This document shows, in pieces, positions 1 to 9,394 of a stretch of DNA of 64,000 nt (positions are counted from its first letter, which is position 1; every line of letters starts with the position of its first letter). The notes under the pieces were generated by a model. It was not told where the DNA came from and made no database searches. It worked only from the letters and a program-made list of their open reading frames with translations. Origin of the DNA: Sycon ciliatum (lineage: Eukaryota > Porifera > Calcarea > Leucosolenida > Sycettidae); NCBI RefSeq assembly GCF_964019385.1, contig NC_088653.1, forward strand, positions 11,020,269 to 11,084,268, read 5' to 3'. The position numbers were made by a program, and so were the translations under genes.

Positions 1-104
1 TATAATCTATACGTATACGGGGATACTAAAATAGCTATTTCGGACCAGTATTTTAGGCCAAAAACGAAGCTAGGTATAAATGGAATAAACACCTCTGTCT
101 TGTG

Positions 105-602
105 AGAAAGGGTTTGCTCCCCACACCGGAGCTCGCGCTATTCCACCGACTTTACTTGACACTTGACTGACTCACGACTGCCATCCAGAGCACACGAGAA
201 GTCCATCGAACCTTCGACTCGGCAAACCTGCAAGAAAGCACAACTCCCTGCTCAATACACAGTGTTTCGGGGAATTCACCCCTCATCAGTTGAGCTTGAG
301 TAGGCTGAGGAAGATAGTGCCTGAAGAGCACCACTTATATAGTGCTCTCCAGGCACAAACATCACCAGGGATACAAACTTACAGAGACGCTCCGTTTCCA
401 GCGCGACAAACACCTCGTGAACACCAAATAGCAGCGTGAGTCAGTGTCGCTCCTGGACGGTGAGACAGACGTCGAGGACCCTCGGTCATTCGCAACGCTG
501 TCACATCCAAACCAACTAGTCGCAAGCCCGCGCTGGGCACAACAGTACGAAGTAGTGGTTGCGAATTCGGCGATAATTTGTAAGAAAGGGTTTGCTCCCC
601 AT
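105..602. mobile_element. Hammerhead-bearing dispersed repeat (family A), copy 1
   Basis: About 500 bp that recurs in both orientations at 11.6-13.97 kb. It begins with AGAAAGGGTTTGCTCC and carries an antisense hammerhead ribozyme at 250-295. This copy is not in an (ATT)n tract. It is bounded by a 14-bp direct repeat (ACCTCTGTCTTGTG at 91-104 and 603-616), which looks like a target-site duplication. The short frames inside are conserved between copies only because the DNA is. Classing it as a non-autonomous Penelope-like or retrozyme-like element is inference from the ribozyme. Confidence 0.7.
250..295 (-). ncRNA. Hammerhead ribozyme (family A)
   Basis: Read on the minus strand: stem I GCUCAA pairs with UUGAGC; core CUGAUGA; stem II GGGG/CCCC with loop UGAAUU; then GAA; short stem III from ACACUGUGU; cleavage position after GUA. 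All invariant core bases are present. The very short stem III is the form known from Penelope-like elements. Confidence 0.88.
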
Positions 603-613
603 ACCTCTGTCTT

Positions 614-699
614 GTGTTTATGGGAATATAAATACTGTCTATAAAAAACCTCGGCTACGCCTCGGTTTTTTATAGCAGTGTTTGTATTCCCATAAACAC
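614..699. repeat. Near-perfect 86-bp inverted repeat (hairpin)
   Basis: The sequence from GTGTTTATGGG to its reverse complement CCCATAAACAC folds on itself with a loop of about 5 nt (CTACG). It lies between the family A element and the truncated gene remnant at 741, so it may be the solo end of a small foldback or MITE element. It resembles a bacterial terminator, but the context is eukaryotic. Confidence 0.65.
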
Positions 700-740
700 T
701 ACGACATCGGTGTTTATTCTATACTTATTCTAACTCTCCA

Positions 741-845
741 CAGTATGATCCAAGCTACCCTATTGCGAATAGCAATAGCGAACTCAATGAATCTGACCGT
801 TATACCAAGCTCGAGTCTCACCCATATATGCTGCCCAAGCCATGA
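741..845 (+). pseudogene. 3' remnant of the unknown tandem gene family
   Basis: The frame starting CAG TAT GAT at 741 gives a C-terminus ending YMLPKP and stop TGA (843-845). It matches the C-termini of the copies at 5251, 8270 and 28392, which all end in LLPKS, and the DNA just downstream (CATGATAATGACA) is shared with them. Only about 34 codons remain. The 5' part is missing, next to the hairpin at 614-699. Confidence 0.7.
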
Positions 846-1960
846 TAATGACACCATCCGCATCAGTGGGTGTATTTCACTGTGATCTGATCTTTTCTAT
901 CCAGAAAATACATATTGTGTTAATATCGTATTTCACAAGTTTCATTTAGTTAGTTTTTATTTAGGGTTGATATCTCTTCCACCATGGTTGATTTTAGTAT
1001 AATTTATACACTTCTTGCACACAAGTATTATGACAGTAGTGTTTGATTTGGTTGATTTCACCATTCCCACCGTTACTCTCTTTGGCTGACCACACTTGCT
1101 TGTGTTGGATTTGCTAGTGTTTTCAAAAGGTTTTCGCTTTTCAGAATAATTTCGAGTTTCTGATGTATTCTTTTTGTGAATTGATCCGGTTTATATAGGT
1201 TTTGTTGTTTATAAAGGAGAATGCCCCCCCCCCCTTGCTACAACAGCGGCATCAGTTCCAAAGATCTATTGCAGGTGCATCGTTAGTTACAGTGCAAGCA
1301 TTGTCAAGGATTGTCACCAGGTCAAAGTCACTGCCGTAAGGGCGCATTCAGACTACCGTGATTCCCGTCAAAGCGTGAATGCCGATAAACCGTGAAGGAC
1401 ATTCACACTACCCATAAACTAACGTTACCGGTACGTAAGTTTTGCAGCTCTCACCGCGGCACTGAGAAGGGATTTTCCCTTTTTCCCAGCCTTAGCACTC
1501 TTTTTCCCAGTCTTAGCACTCTTTTTACTGTCGGAAAAGGTTTACTGCCGCAGCAGCCGCGGCAATAATAATTTCCACCGGTAACGTGTCAGTAACGTCA
1601 CGTGATCAAATCACCTTGGAAACTTTCCCATTCCGTCCCTTTTTATCGATAGTCAGAACGCGCCCCAAGGAGCGTACCGTCTGTCATAGTGACACCGGCC
1701 AGTATCCATGGTCCATAGAGTTTAGTTTCGTTTTGTTTAAAACTATACAGCTTACATGGCTGGGGCTGCCACTGAACACTTTGCGTTGCGATTGCAAGGC
1801 TTTTATGGCCAACCAATGCCAGCAGGAAAAATAAAAATTAATCGAAATGAAAAAGAAGGTAATGTAAAACCAAGACTGGATGTATAGGTTACGAGTTATG
1901 AGTTACTGTAGACGACTGTAACAAGATAATACACAGTTAGAAAGCGCGTTAACTTAGCAC
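846..1960. other. Gene-family 3' flank and unassigned DNA
   Basis: Bases 846-1180 match the 3' flank of the copy at 8270 (about 9395-9680), including ATTTATACACTTCTTGCACA. The rest holds a C-homopolymer near 1226 and no coding region I can support. Confidence 0.5.
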
Positions 1961-2640
1961 AAAACTGACTGGCTACTGAGAAATTCACCTACCAGACACC
2001 TTGCTTGTAGCTCTAACTAATATTAATTGCCCAAACCAACATACTTCCAGCCTGGAAGGTTCAATATTATGCTAGGATCCATGAGGGGAAGGTTAGCGCG
2101 TTTTGCTGTTTGTTTGGTTTATTAGAATTCGCTCAGTAACCGTGTACTTCAGCTATTCTCTCCTCCCTCTTCTGAATTTGACTCTTCGCTAGCCTTCTCT
2201 CCTCCCATCCCCTAAAATTGTATTGCCCCCCCCCCCATGCATACACTACATTGTCACGTAGCACAACTCAACCATTCGCTACCCTGTTATTGAGCACTCC
2301 TGCTCGTTTGGTCTCGCGAATACAAATAACATCAATCAATCAATCAGCGCAGCTTAGATGTGCAAAAGCTATGTCCCACGGCACTAAAGAATGTGAGAAG
2401 TAGAATAGAGACCAATGGGAATGTGGGTATTACAGAGTAGTCGTGTCGGCGAGTCTGGGCGAACTCCACCAACCAGTGATCTTAGAAACAGCATGCCGCC
2501 AGAGCTAAAGAAGAGGGGAGGCATGAGAAGAAGAAAAAGGTGAAACCTAACCAGAAGGAACCCAGCATGGATGATAATCATGTCCCTAAAAGGCCACATG
2601 ATGCTGCAAGTGCTAAACGGCTACTTGTAAAGCAGGTAGC
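1960..2640. repeat. Dispersed spacer repeat with a small insertion
   Basis: This sequence (ACTGAGAAATTCACC... to CATGTCCCTAAAAGGCC) recurs diverged at 7290-7510, 14150-14345, 30150-30400 and 32585-32720. About 250 bp at roughly 2100-2355 is absent from the relatives and ends in (AATC)n, as expected of a small retroposon. The segment 2440-2495 is the single-copy counterpart of the 47-bp satellite at 30.4-32.6 kb. Confidence 0.65.
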
Positions 2641-3590
2641 GTGAACCTGTGCGTTCTGTGACCAGTTAATGTCAGTTCGTGAGCACTTCTGGAGCTTGGG
2701 CTATACTTTGTGATCATTCTCTCTTCCTGCCAGCCATTTATTTCCTTTCCTTCTTTGCTTCTTTCCAGCCATATTCGCCTTCAAGTTATAGGGCCTAGTT
2801 CCCGTTTAATGTGCAAAGTAAAATAAAAACAAACAAACAAACAAACAAACGTACACATTAGTAAGACTAACTCCGCTACATAACAGTGCGTGTTTTTGTC
2901 ATACGTGGTCACAGTCACTGTACGCGATTTACATGTCGCAAACCTGTTTCGTGGCGATGGCCGCCAGTGTCCACTGCCGCATCCGGTTAGTTAACCCTAG
3001 AACAGCCAACAGTGTCATTTGACACCGCGCGAGTCCAACTTTTGGAATTACCGAAATAAGGCAAATCAGAATAAGCTCAAATCTTGTGACTATTCCTAGA
3101 TTTGCTTCCTCTTTCGTTTGCCATGAGCCTTTGATTTCAAATTGATGAGGTACGATAATGGCGAGTACGTATATCTAGAACAGCCAACCAGTGTCATTTG
3201 GTACCTGCACTAAAAAATGCCACTATTGCAGTTATGAACACATATCGAAGGTGTCGGCCATATTGAGTTGCTCGTACTAGACAACGAGAAAGATAAAACA
3301 AAGGTGAAATCAACACGCAGAGAAGTGAAAGCCCTGGAACACCGACGGCCAATGACGCGATGAATTATTACAACACTGGGAGTCAAGCCCCGGAGAAGAC
3401 AACATACCGTCAGAATCAAAGAAGCAGTCAACTACAATGATAACAAGCACTAGGACCTACAATGGAAGTGATTGACGTCGTTGAGGAGGAAGACACCATG
3501 GATTACATGGTACGTGAGTCAGTATTTGAGTGGGACGATGAGGTATTGGGTAATGGTTGATTATGGTGATAGTGACAGGTATGCTGTGTT
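2640..3590. other. Unassigned region with retroposon-like tail and direct repeats
   Basis: An (AAAC)n tract at about 2826-2850 ends a stretch that looks like a retroposon 3' tail. The motif CTAGAACAGCCAAC followed by AGTGTCATTTG occurs twice, near 2996 and 3175. No supported gene. Confidence 0.4.
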
Positions 3591-3624
3591 TCTTCACTTG
3601 TTGAGTCGTCCTACGTGTCTGATG

Positions 3625-3745
3625 ATTTCATGTTTTTTGTTGTGTGTCGTGCACGTTCTGCTAAAAAGTTGAAAGTTCTGGAAGTTGTATGTATCTGTTT
3701 CTACAAGTCTGACCTGTGCAAACAGAAAAAAGCATGTGATTGCGC
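3625..3745 (+). pseudogene. Penelope-like element C-terminal fragment
   Basis: The frame reads VCRARSAKKLKVLEVVC and continues to KSDLCKQKK. The same pattern (VLEAVC..., KPDLCKQK) appears at 23520-23612, 24290-24419 and 25190-25290. It resembles the tail of GIY-YIG endonuclease domains of Penelope-like elements (compare family endings with LEALYI and KPxLN). Only the last roughly 40 residues remain. Assignment is by motif recall; a profile search is needed. Confidence 0.45.
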
Positions 3746-4053
3746 TAAGATTGTTTTCATAAGTTCGTGGTACACGTTCGTCTGTCTTGGGTTTACAGGG
3801 TGTTAGCGGCCGTGGCGAGTTCACTTCGGGAACGGACGCGATAATTTACTTCATTTTTTCTTTGTCTGTCTCACTTCATAGTCTCCATTTCACTTTACGT
3901 CTATTGTCTCAACCCTTTTATTCTCAGCTTTAGTGTCACATTTATTGTCTCACCGCTTTGCCCTCTATCTGTAGCACTTTCTTGGCATACAGAATAGAAT
4001 GTATAGTAGTACTTATACAAAGGCACACAATGAAAACCTTGGCAAATTTATTC

Positions 4054-4098
4054 CGTTGTGACTCAGAGTTTCATGGCTGAACCAATCATCAGACAACG
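4054..4098 (-). ncRNA. Hammerhead ribozyme (isolated)
   Basis: Minus strand: stem I CGUUGU/ACAACG (6 bp); core CUGAUGA; stem II UGG/CCA; GAA; stem III ACU/AGU with a 3-nt loop; cleavage position after GUC. All core bases are intact. Its stems differ from those of the other ribozymes here, so it is a separate lineage. The Penelope-like fragment at 3625-3745 lies nearby on the opposite strand. Confidence 0.85.
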
Positions 4099-5250
4099 AT
4101 AATGGAATAGGAGGCAGCGCTGATATATCTAAGTGGAGAGAGGTGTGATAATACGATAGTAGTACTTAATCATTATTTTGAAATATTATAGTCATATTTC
4201 ATTCATGAATTTCGATTTTAAAACTTCATCTATTTAATCTTGTGCATAATTACATGCTTGTTAACAAGCCAGGGGGGGGGGGGGGTGGACACTATTCAGG
4301 AGGATTATTACTCGATAAAATTATTAATCGCGTGAGTATGCATACTATGGCTGTCATGGAGTTCAGGAAGGTACAGAAGTGATCGTGCGCGAGTACCCTA
4401 ACGCACTAACAGTAGCCAGAGGAGAAATATACATGTAGGACTCATCCAAGATATGGGTGTGACAGTTAATGGCTGCTCTTTAGATGGCTTTGCTCATTAG
4501 TGCAACTGCAAGATCCATCACCTGTTCATCAGACCCAGTGTCAGGCTTGGCTCGGGCGAAAAACCTTACTCATATTATTTTTTAAGTGAGATGCTGCTGA
4601 ATATCATCTGAATATCATTAACCCAATCCATCTACATTTCACATGAAAGTGGTAAGTGAAGTTCCCCTGTGTAGAATGTTGAGAGAATAATAGAAAACTA
4701 GTTATTCACGAATTTGACAGTAGGAACTTAGAGATTGTAAATCACTAAACCCGAGAAATTAGGTAATCTGGTAAGCTGTTAAAAGTTCACACTACTCAAT
4801 AGTGCTAACTACAGACACGCTCACTGAAATCCTGACAACGTCGGAAACTAGCGCCCACCCCACCAGTTATGCGTGCAGAAACATCAGTACGTCCAGCCGT
4901 ATTCGCACCACTCCAAGGGGGAATAATATGAACATTGGATCAGATTTCGCGGAGCACATTTGTAGAAGACAGTGGAATCTCGTTTGTATTAGCGATATTG
5001 CCATAATGAATGATAACACTAACCCCTAACTCAATGATCATGATTGTGTTGCATAACGCCAAAGCCGGTGTAGGTTAGCGCTATAGACTAAACCAGGGCC
5101 GTAAACTTACACGTTTCTCACACATAGAAATACTTGTGTGTGTTCGTGGACAGTACTCAGTCAGTCTTCATCGGGATCAAGTGAACCGGTGCAGTTAGAA
5201 CACGCTGGTTGGCTGCCATTCGCGCGCCCCAACGAGGACTGAGGTTGAGG
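4099..5250. other. Spacer upstream of tandem gene copy 1
   Basis: A G-homopolymer lies near 4271. Sequence from about 4430 to 5200 recurs, diverged, upstream of copy 2 (7680-8200) and at 10100-10930, and includes the shared motif TTTCTCACACATAGAAATAC. It may hold the promoter of the family; I see no clear TATA element. Confidence 0.45.
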
Positions 5251-6399
5251 ATGTATGATGACTATGTTGCTCCAATACTACCTGGCGTCCATGGGAACTG
5301 TTACAGATTATCGACAGCAGACTATACACTAAAGAAGACTGTAGTGGTAGAGTTGGCGTCCAGTCCTTATGATACTGTACATTGGGAATGTTGTTGTCGT
5401 CCTTCGCTACCTGTACATGTAACACAATCAGAGAACCGTTTTCTTAGAATTGAACTAACGTTCAGTTCTAGTGCCACCCAGACAAAGGTTCCCTTAAAGG
5501 ACACGATCAAGGGTGCACTCCGTGGACTGGACATTGATCCTTTCCAACTGTGTGGGTCACTAAGCGTGGTAGGGAATTGCTGCCCAGTAGAATGCTTGCC
5601 AACGGTTGCCGAAGAGACGTTCCAATGGATGAAGACGCTACTACGCAATGACAAAGGTTACGTGAAACTGAGTACTTACAGATTTACCTTATCTGAAAGC
5701 TGGCCGAAACTCAGACCCAGTCAGTTGTACCAGGCATCCATATTGAATTGCATAAGACGTGCAATTGCAGAAGGTAATCTTACTCTAGGGACTCACGTAA
5801 ATGATACATGTAGCTCGCTCTTTTCATTCCAACATGATTTTGCTAGCCCTGAATCACGCTTTCGTCTTTATTTACAATTTTCACGTGATCACGAATCAAG
5901 CATAGAGAGATTGCGTCTACTGGAGCGAGACGTCTGCCTCCTTTTCGTTCTAGGCTTAGAAAGCTCTGTAGATTTTGCACACTCACTTCCAGTTTTTCAC
6001 TACAGCCTGACCATCGAGATCATCTTCTGTGAAATATTCATACCAGTGGTTTCATCTGTTGTCAAATACCTCCTGAACACGTTGTCCTATTTTCATACAC
6101 TCTTGCCAATTAATGGTTCTTTGAGTTTATTTTTATCATTTTACCGGCACAACACCGCTCTTGGTGAGTTTCGCTGGCAATCAATATGGCCTGTGCATTG
6201 GTCCGATGTTCAAAAAATCCTTCTCTACTACATTGAGGCTTCTGGCGACCCAATGCCTTTACGCATTCGCGTCGAGCCCCAATCTATTTCTCTTTTGCAA
6301 ACGCCCCGCCACCTGACGTCTTCCAGTCTAAGAGAAGGCAATCCAGCACCCAGGAATATCAGACACAAGTGTTACATACAGCTGCTTCCTAAGTCTTGA
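5251..6399 (+). CDS. Unknown protein, tandem family copy 1
   Basis: I do not recognise this protein. From the ATG at 5251 it has 382 residues in one open exon. Shared with the copies at 8270 and 28392 are a cysteine motif (NCCPVEC, residues 109-115), a block containing PSQLYQASILNCIRRA, a hydrophobic block VKYLLNTLSYFH (271-282), and the terminal QLLPKS. An upstream in-frame extension lacks an ATG. Copies 1 and 2 both keep long open frames although their DNA has diverged, which suggests coding constraint. No signal peptide or classical transmembrane segment is evident. Copies sit on the same strand in repeated units of about 3 kb, so the family grew by tandem duplication. The gene could instead be cargo of a decayed mobile element, since its spacers resemble foldback-element arms. 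Confidence 0.65.
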   Translation: MYDDYVAPILPGVHGNCYRLSTADYTLKKTVVVELASSPYDTVHWECCCRPSLPVHVTQSENRFLRIELTFSSSATQTKVPLKDTIKGALRGLDIDPFQLCGSLSVVGNCCPVECLPTVAEETFQWMKTLLRNDKGYVKLSTYRFTLSESWPKLRPSQLYQASILNCIRRAIAEGNLTLGTHVNDTCSSLFSFQHDFASPESRFRLYLQFSRDHESSIERLRLLERDVCLLFVLGLESSVDFAHSLPVFHYSLTIEIIFCEIFIPVVSSVVKYLLNTLSYFHTLLPINGSLSLFLSFYRHNTALGEFRWQSIWPVHWSDVQKILLYYIEASGDPMPLRIRVEPQSISLLQTPRHLTSSSLREGNPAPRNIRHKCYIQLLPKS

Positions 6400-7290
6400 T
6401 TATGACAACATCTGCATCAGTGGATGTATTTCACTTTGATGCTGTCATTTATTTCTGACTTCGCATTTTGTGTTAGTGGTGTCTTTCACAGGTTTCTTGA
6501 ACAACTAATCTTAGTTTAATTTAAACACTTCCTGCCCAAAGCATTATCCCAGTAGTGCTTGACTTCTACGTTGAGTTCATCACCATCACCATTACTCCCT
6601 TTGGGCGACCTCATTTGCTTGTGTTTGATTTTCTATTCTTTACAAACACCATTGCTCATTATTTGTATTACATTTTTCCATGTCTGCAGTAGTTTCTGGG
6701 AATTCCCCAATCCAAATCATGTAAGTTGAACAGGCTGAGAATGGCTATATCCGCTCTTAGACAACTACTAGTCAGGCACATTTCGACATTGGGCAAAATT
6801 CAAGATGATTATTATGCTCTCTTAAGTGAACTCGGGCGTCGATGTAGTTGTATTGCGTTTTTCATCGATAGGTCACGTGGGTCAAGCTTCTCTCACGATC
6901 ATAATAAACATCCGTTAGACGAAGGACAGAATGTCACGAGTTTATGACTACATATCCACCAAATTTAGCACTTACCATCGACCATGAGTTACAAACATAT
7001 CGTCGTTGTCTGTTATTCTTGCTTTATTTTTCGATCTTTCGGGTAGATCCCGTGCATTGAGCACCTATCATCGAACATGAGTTATGTGCCTATCGCCTGC
7101 TGTCTTACATTTATTTTTTACTTTTATTTATTTTTGTTTTCCTCCCTGCCCACTCTGCCTGTCTTCTGGCACATGCGAATACGTGGACTTACTGTTGACG
7201 TAAACGCGGACGTGCGTAATAATAATAATAATATCCACCAAAGTAACCAAATAATGCACATGTACAGTCAGTGAGTGTGACAACAAAGTA
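6400..7290. other. 3' flank of copy 1 and spacer
   Basis: The flank starting TGATTATGACAACATCTGC is shared with the other copies. The segment near 6700 (CCCAATCCAAATCATG) recurs near 9740 and 29800. The (AAT)n at 7220 is short. No additional gene is supported. Confidence 0.5.
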
Positions 7291-7510
7291 CAAAACTGAC
7301 AGGGGGTACTGAGACATTCAACCACCTGATACCTAGCACTAACAGATGTAATAGGCGCAATCCAACGACCTTCCGTCTTGGAAAGCTCAGGTTAGGAGAG
7401 GTGAAATGAGGGGAAGGAAAGCGCAGCGAAAATAACGAGCTATGTCCCCTGGAAACAATGAATGCCAAGTTGAACTGGATGATAACGAAACAAGAGGGTT
7501 AAGCATCAGC
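7290..7510. repeat. Dispersed spacer repeat, copy between tandem genes
   Basis: It starts AAAACTGACAGGG and runs to GAACTGGATGATAACG. It aligns with the arms of the foldback element at 14054-15366 (14150-14345, where the corresponding words are AAAACTGACAGAG and TACTGGACGATGACG) and with 1960-2450. Confidence 0.6.
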
Positions 7511-8269
7511 ATATGGCCTTGTCCAGATTATTATCAAACACATTATCAACCTTCTCTTACCAGATCCTGATGATCGAAACAGCTGCTGCCTGAAGGAGCA
7601 GAGTGCCATCTGAAGAGTAGTTTTTCTGATGGTCTACGGTGTTGCGCTCACTGATATCCGCCATGAGGTGCAAACCTAGCGACCTGGAGCAGGTACGAAG
7701 CATCACTTTGTTTGTGGAATGTCATGTAGATCAAGAGTGTGTTGCTCCCTACATGGGAGCTCACGGTTTTCCTGCCGGCGGCTTGAATTATCACTTGACA
7801 TGAAGATCTAGGTGTACATCTGTACGACCAGCCGCATTCCGATCAGTCACTGGCGACAAATATGCACTTTGGAGCCGATTGGATTTTCGCCGAGCACTGA
7901 TGTAGCAGACTTTGGAAATCATGTTTTTATGAGCAATATCGACACAACAAACAAAAAACAACACCCTAACCGAATAATCAGGCGGTATAATATCGCCAAA
8001 GGCGGAGTTGATTATCGCTGTGGAGAAAACCAGTGTGGATGAACACTGTGGACACTGGCAGGTTTCTCACACATAGAAATACATGTGTGTTTAGGAGAAC
8101 AGTGTTCAGTCAGTGTACACAAGGATCAAGTCAAGACGTGCAGTTAGAACACTCTCGTTGGCTGCCATTCCCGAGTCAGGACGAAGACTGAGGTTTAGAA
8201 TCAAAAACAGCAATCTAGTGTCCCATACCTGACGTTCAGCCCATCTGTTCCATTCCGTCAATATTGGAT
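7511..8269. other. Spacer upstream of tandem gene copy 2
   Basis: It matches the 5' flank of copy 1 (motifs CCGATTGGATTTTCGCCGAG and TTTCTCACACATAGAAATAC). No separate gene is supported. Confidence 0.5.
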
Positions 8270-9394
8270 ATGGAGAGGAAAGTGACGCTAATTTACAGTC
8301 CTTGTCAGGTTAGTAAACATCACCAGGAAACACACCAAACTGTAGATTGGGAAATTTGTTTCCTCCTGGGCCAAATATTTTGGACGCCGGATCAACTGCC
8401 TGAGCTTCTCGTTGAAGTTACGTTCAAGCATAGAGCTTTCCAGACAGATGTTCCGTTTAACGAGACATTCAAGAGTGTACTGCGCGTGTTGAAACTTGAT
8501 CAAGTACACTCGAAGTACCTTCCCAGACTGAACGTAACAGTGGTAATGAAAGATTGTCCAGGGCAATGCATGGAAACGGTTGCCGTGGAGGTGTTACACT
8601 GGAGGAATATGTTGCAACGCAGTGGTGGTTGGCCTGAGCCATACAGGTGCTTTCATCTTAAGGTTCCCGGAAGATTGATCATGAAGCTCACACCCAGTCA
8701 GCTGTACCAAACATCCATACCGAATTGCATTCGACTTGCAAATTCAAAACCTTTTCCTATATCAATAAACATGTTTTACAGGCTGGAAGGTTCTCACATA
8801 ATGAGTAAGACCTATTTATGTGATTCGGTTAGGAAGCAATTGTTAGGTGAGGTAAACTTAGATTTTTGTTGTCATCACAAGATAAGCTCTTTGGATTTGA
8901 GTTTACTGCAGCGGAACCTCTGCTTCGTTCTCTTCCAAGTGATAGCGAGTTTTGGAGAATTTACACATCCATTACCAGAGTTGAAAAGGTTTGACACGTT
9001 TGGAATCGAAATCCACTTCTGTCAAATCTGCATACCAGTGGTTATAGCTGCCCTCCAATTCCTTCTCAACACGTTGTCCTATTTCCACGTTTTCTTGCCA
9101 ACTGACCATGCATTCAGTTTACGTGCTGTATATAGTCTATACTCCAGCAAATTAAAATATAGTTATGATGTTTACTGGAATTCAACGCGGCCTGTTGGAT
9201 GCTTGGCGATTCCAGACAGTCTTTTCGATAACAGCCAAAATCCTCGCCGCATGGTTTCCGTTTCCCTCCAATATCATCCTAAACTCCCACACAATGATCC
9301 AATTTACCAGAGGGGGTGTAGTTTCAGAAACCCCAGTGTATATGACCATTATACAAGTTTTGAGTCTCACTCACATCTGCTGCCCAAATCATGA
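8270..9394 (+). CDS. Unknown protein, tandem family copy 2
   Basis: From the ATG at 8270 (MERKVTLIYSPCQ) the frame gives 374 residues without introns. Aligned features: the cysteine motif DCPGQC (95-100), PSQLYQTSIPNCIRLAN, a block LSLLQRNLCFVLFQVIAS, CQICIPVV, TLSYFH (268-273), and the C-terminus SHLLPKS. The start is chosen because copy 3 has the same ATG context. The protein is about as long as copy 1 and the most diverged parts lie at the N-terminus and near the C-terminus. No known domain is recognised. A resemblance of the leucine/cysteine-rich block to a SOCS box is too weak to use. Confidence 0.65.
   Translation: MERKVTLIYSPCQVSKHHQETHQTVDWEICFLLGQIFWTPDQLPELLVEVTFKHRAFQTDVPFNETFKSVLRVLKLDQVHSKYLPRLNVTVVMKDCPGQCMETVAVEVLHWRNMLQRSGGWPEPYRCFHLKVPGRLIMKLTPSQLYQTSIPNCIRLANSKPFPISINMFYRLEGSHIMSKTYLCDSVRKQLLGEVNLDFCCHHKISSLDLSLLQRNLCFVLFQVIASFGEFTHPLPELKRFDTFGIEIHFCQICIPVVIAALQFLLNTLSYFHVFLPTDHAFSLRAVYSLYSSKLKYSYDVYWNSTRPVGCLAIPDSLFDNSQNPRRMVSVSLQYHPKLPHNDPIYQRGCSFRNPSVYDHYTSFESHSHLLPKS

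Noticed and set aside
641..676. Rho-independent terminator
   Set aside because: The hairpin plus T-run resembles one, but it is part of a longer symmetric inverted repeat in eukaryotic DNA.
5900..6110. SOCS-box-like or transmembrane segment in the unknown gene family
   Set aside because: The leucine/cysteine pattern is only loosely similar and the hydrophobic block is short; neither can be claimed from the sequence.
7564..7590. Possible hammerhead (CTGATGATCGAAAC)
   Set aside because: It has the core words but only two bases between them, so there is no stem II, and the flanks do not pair.
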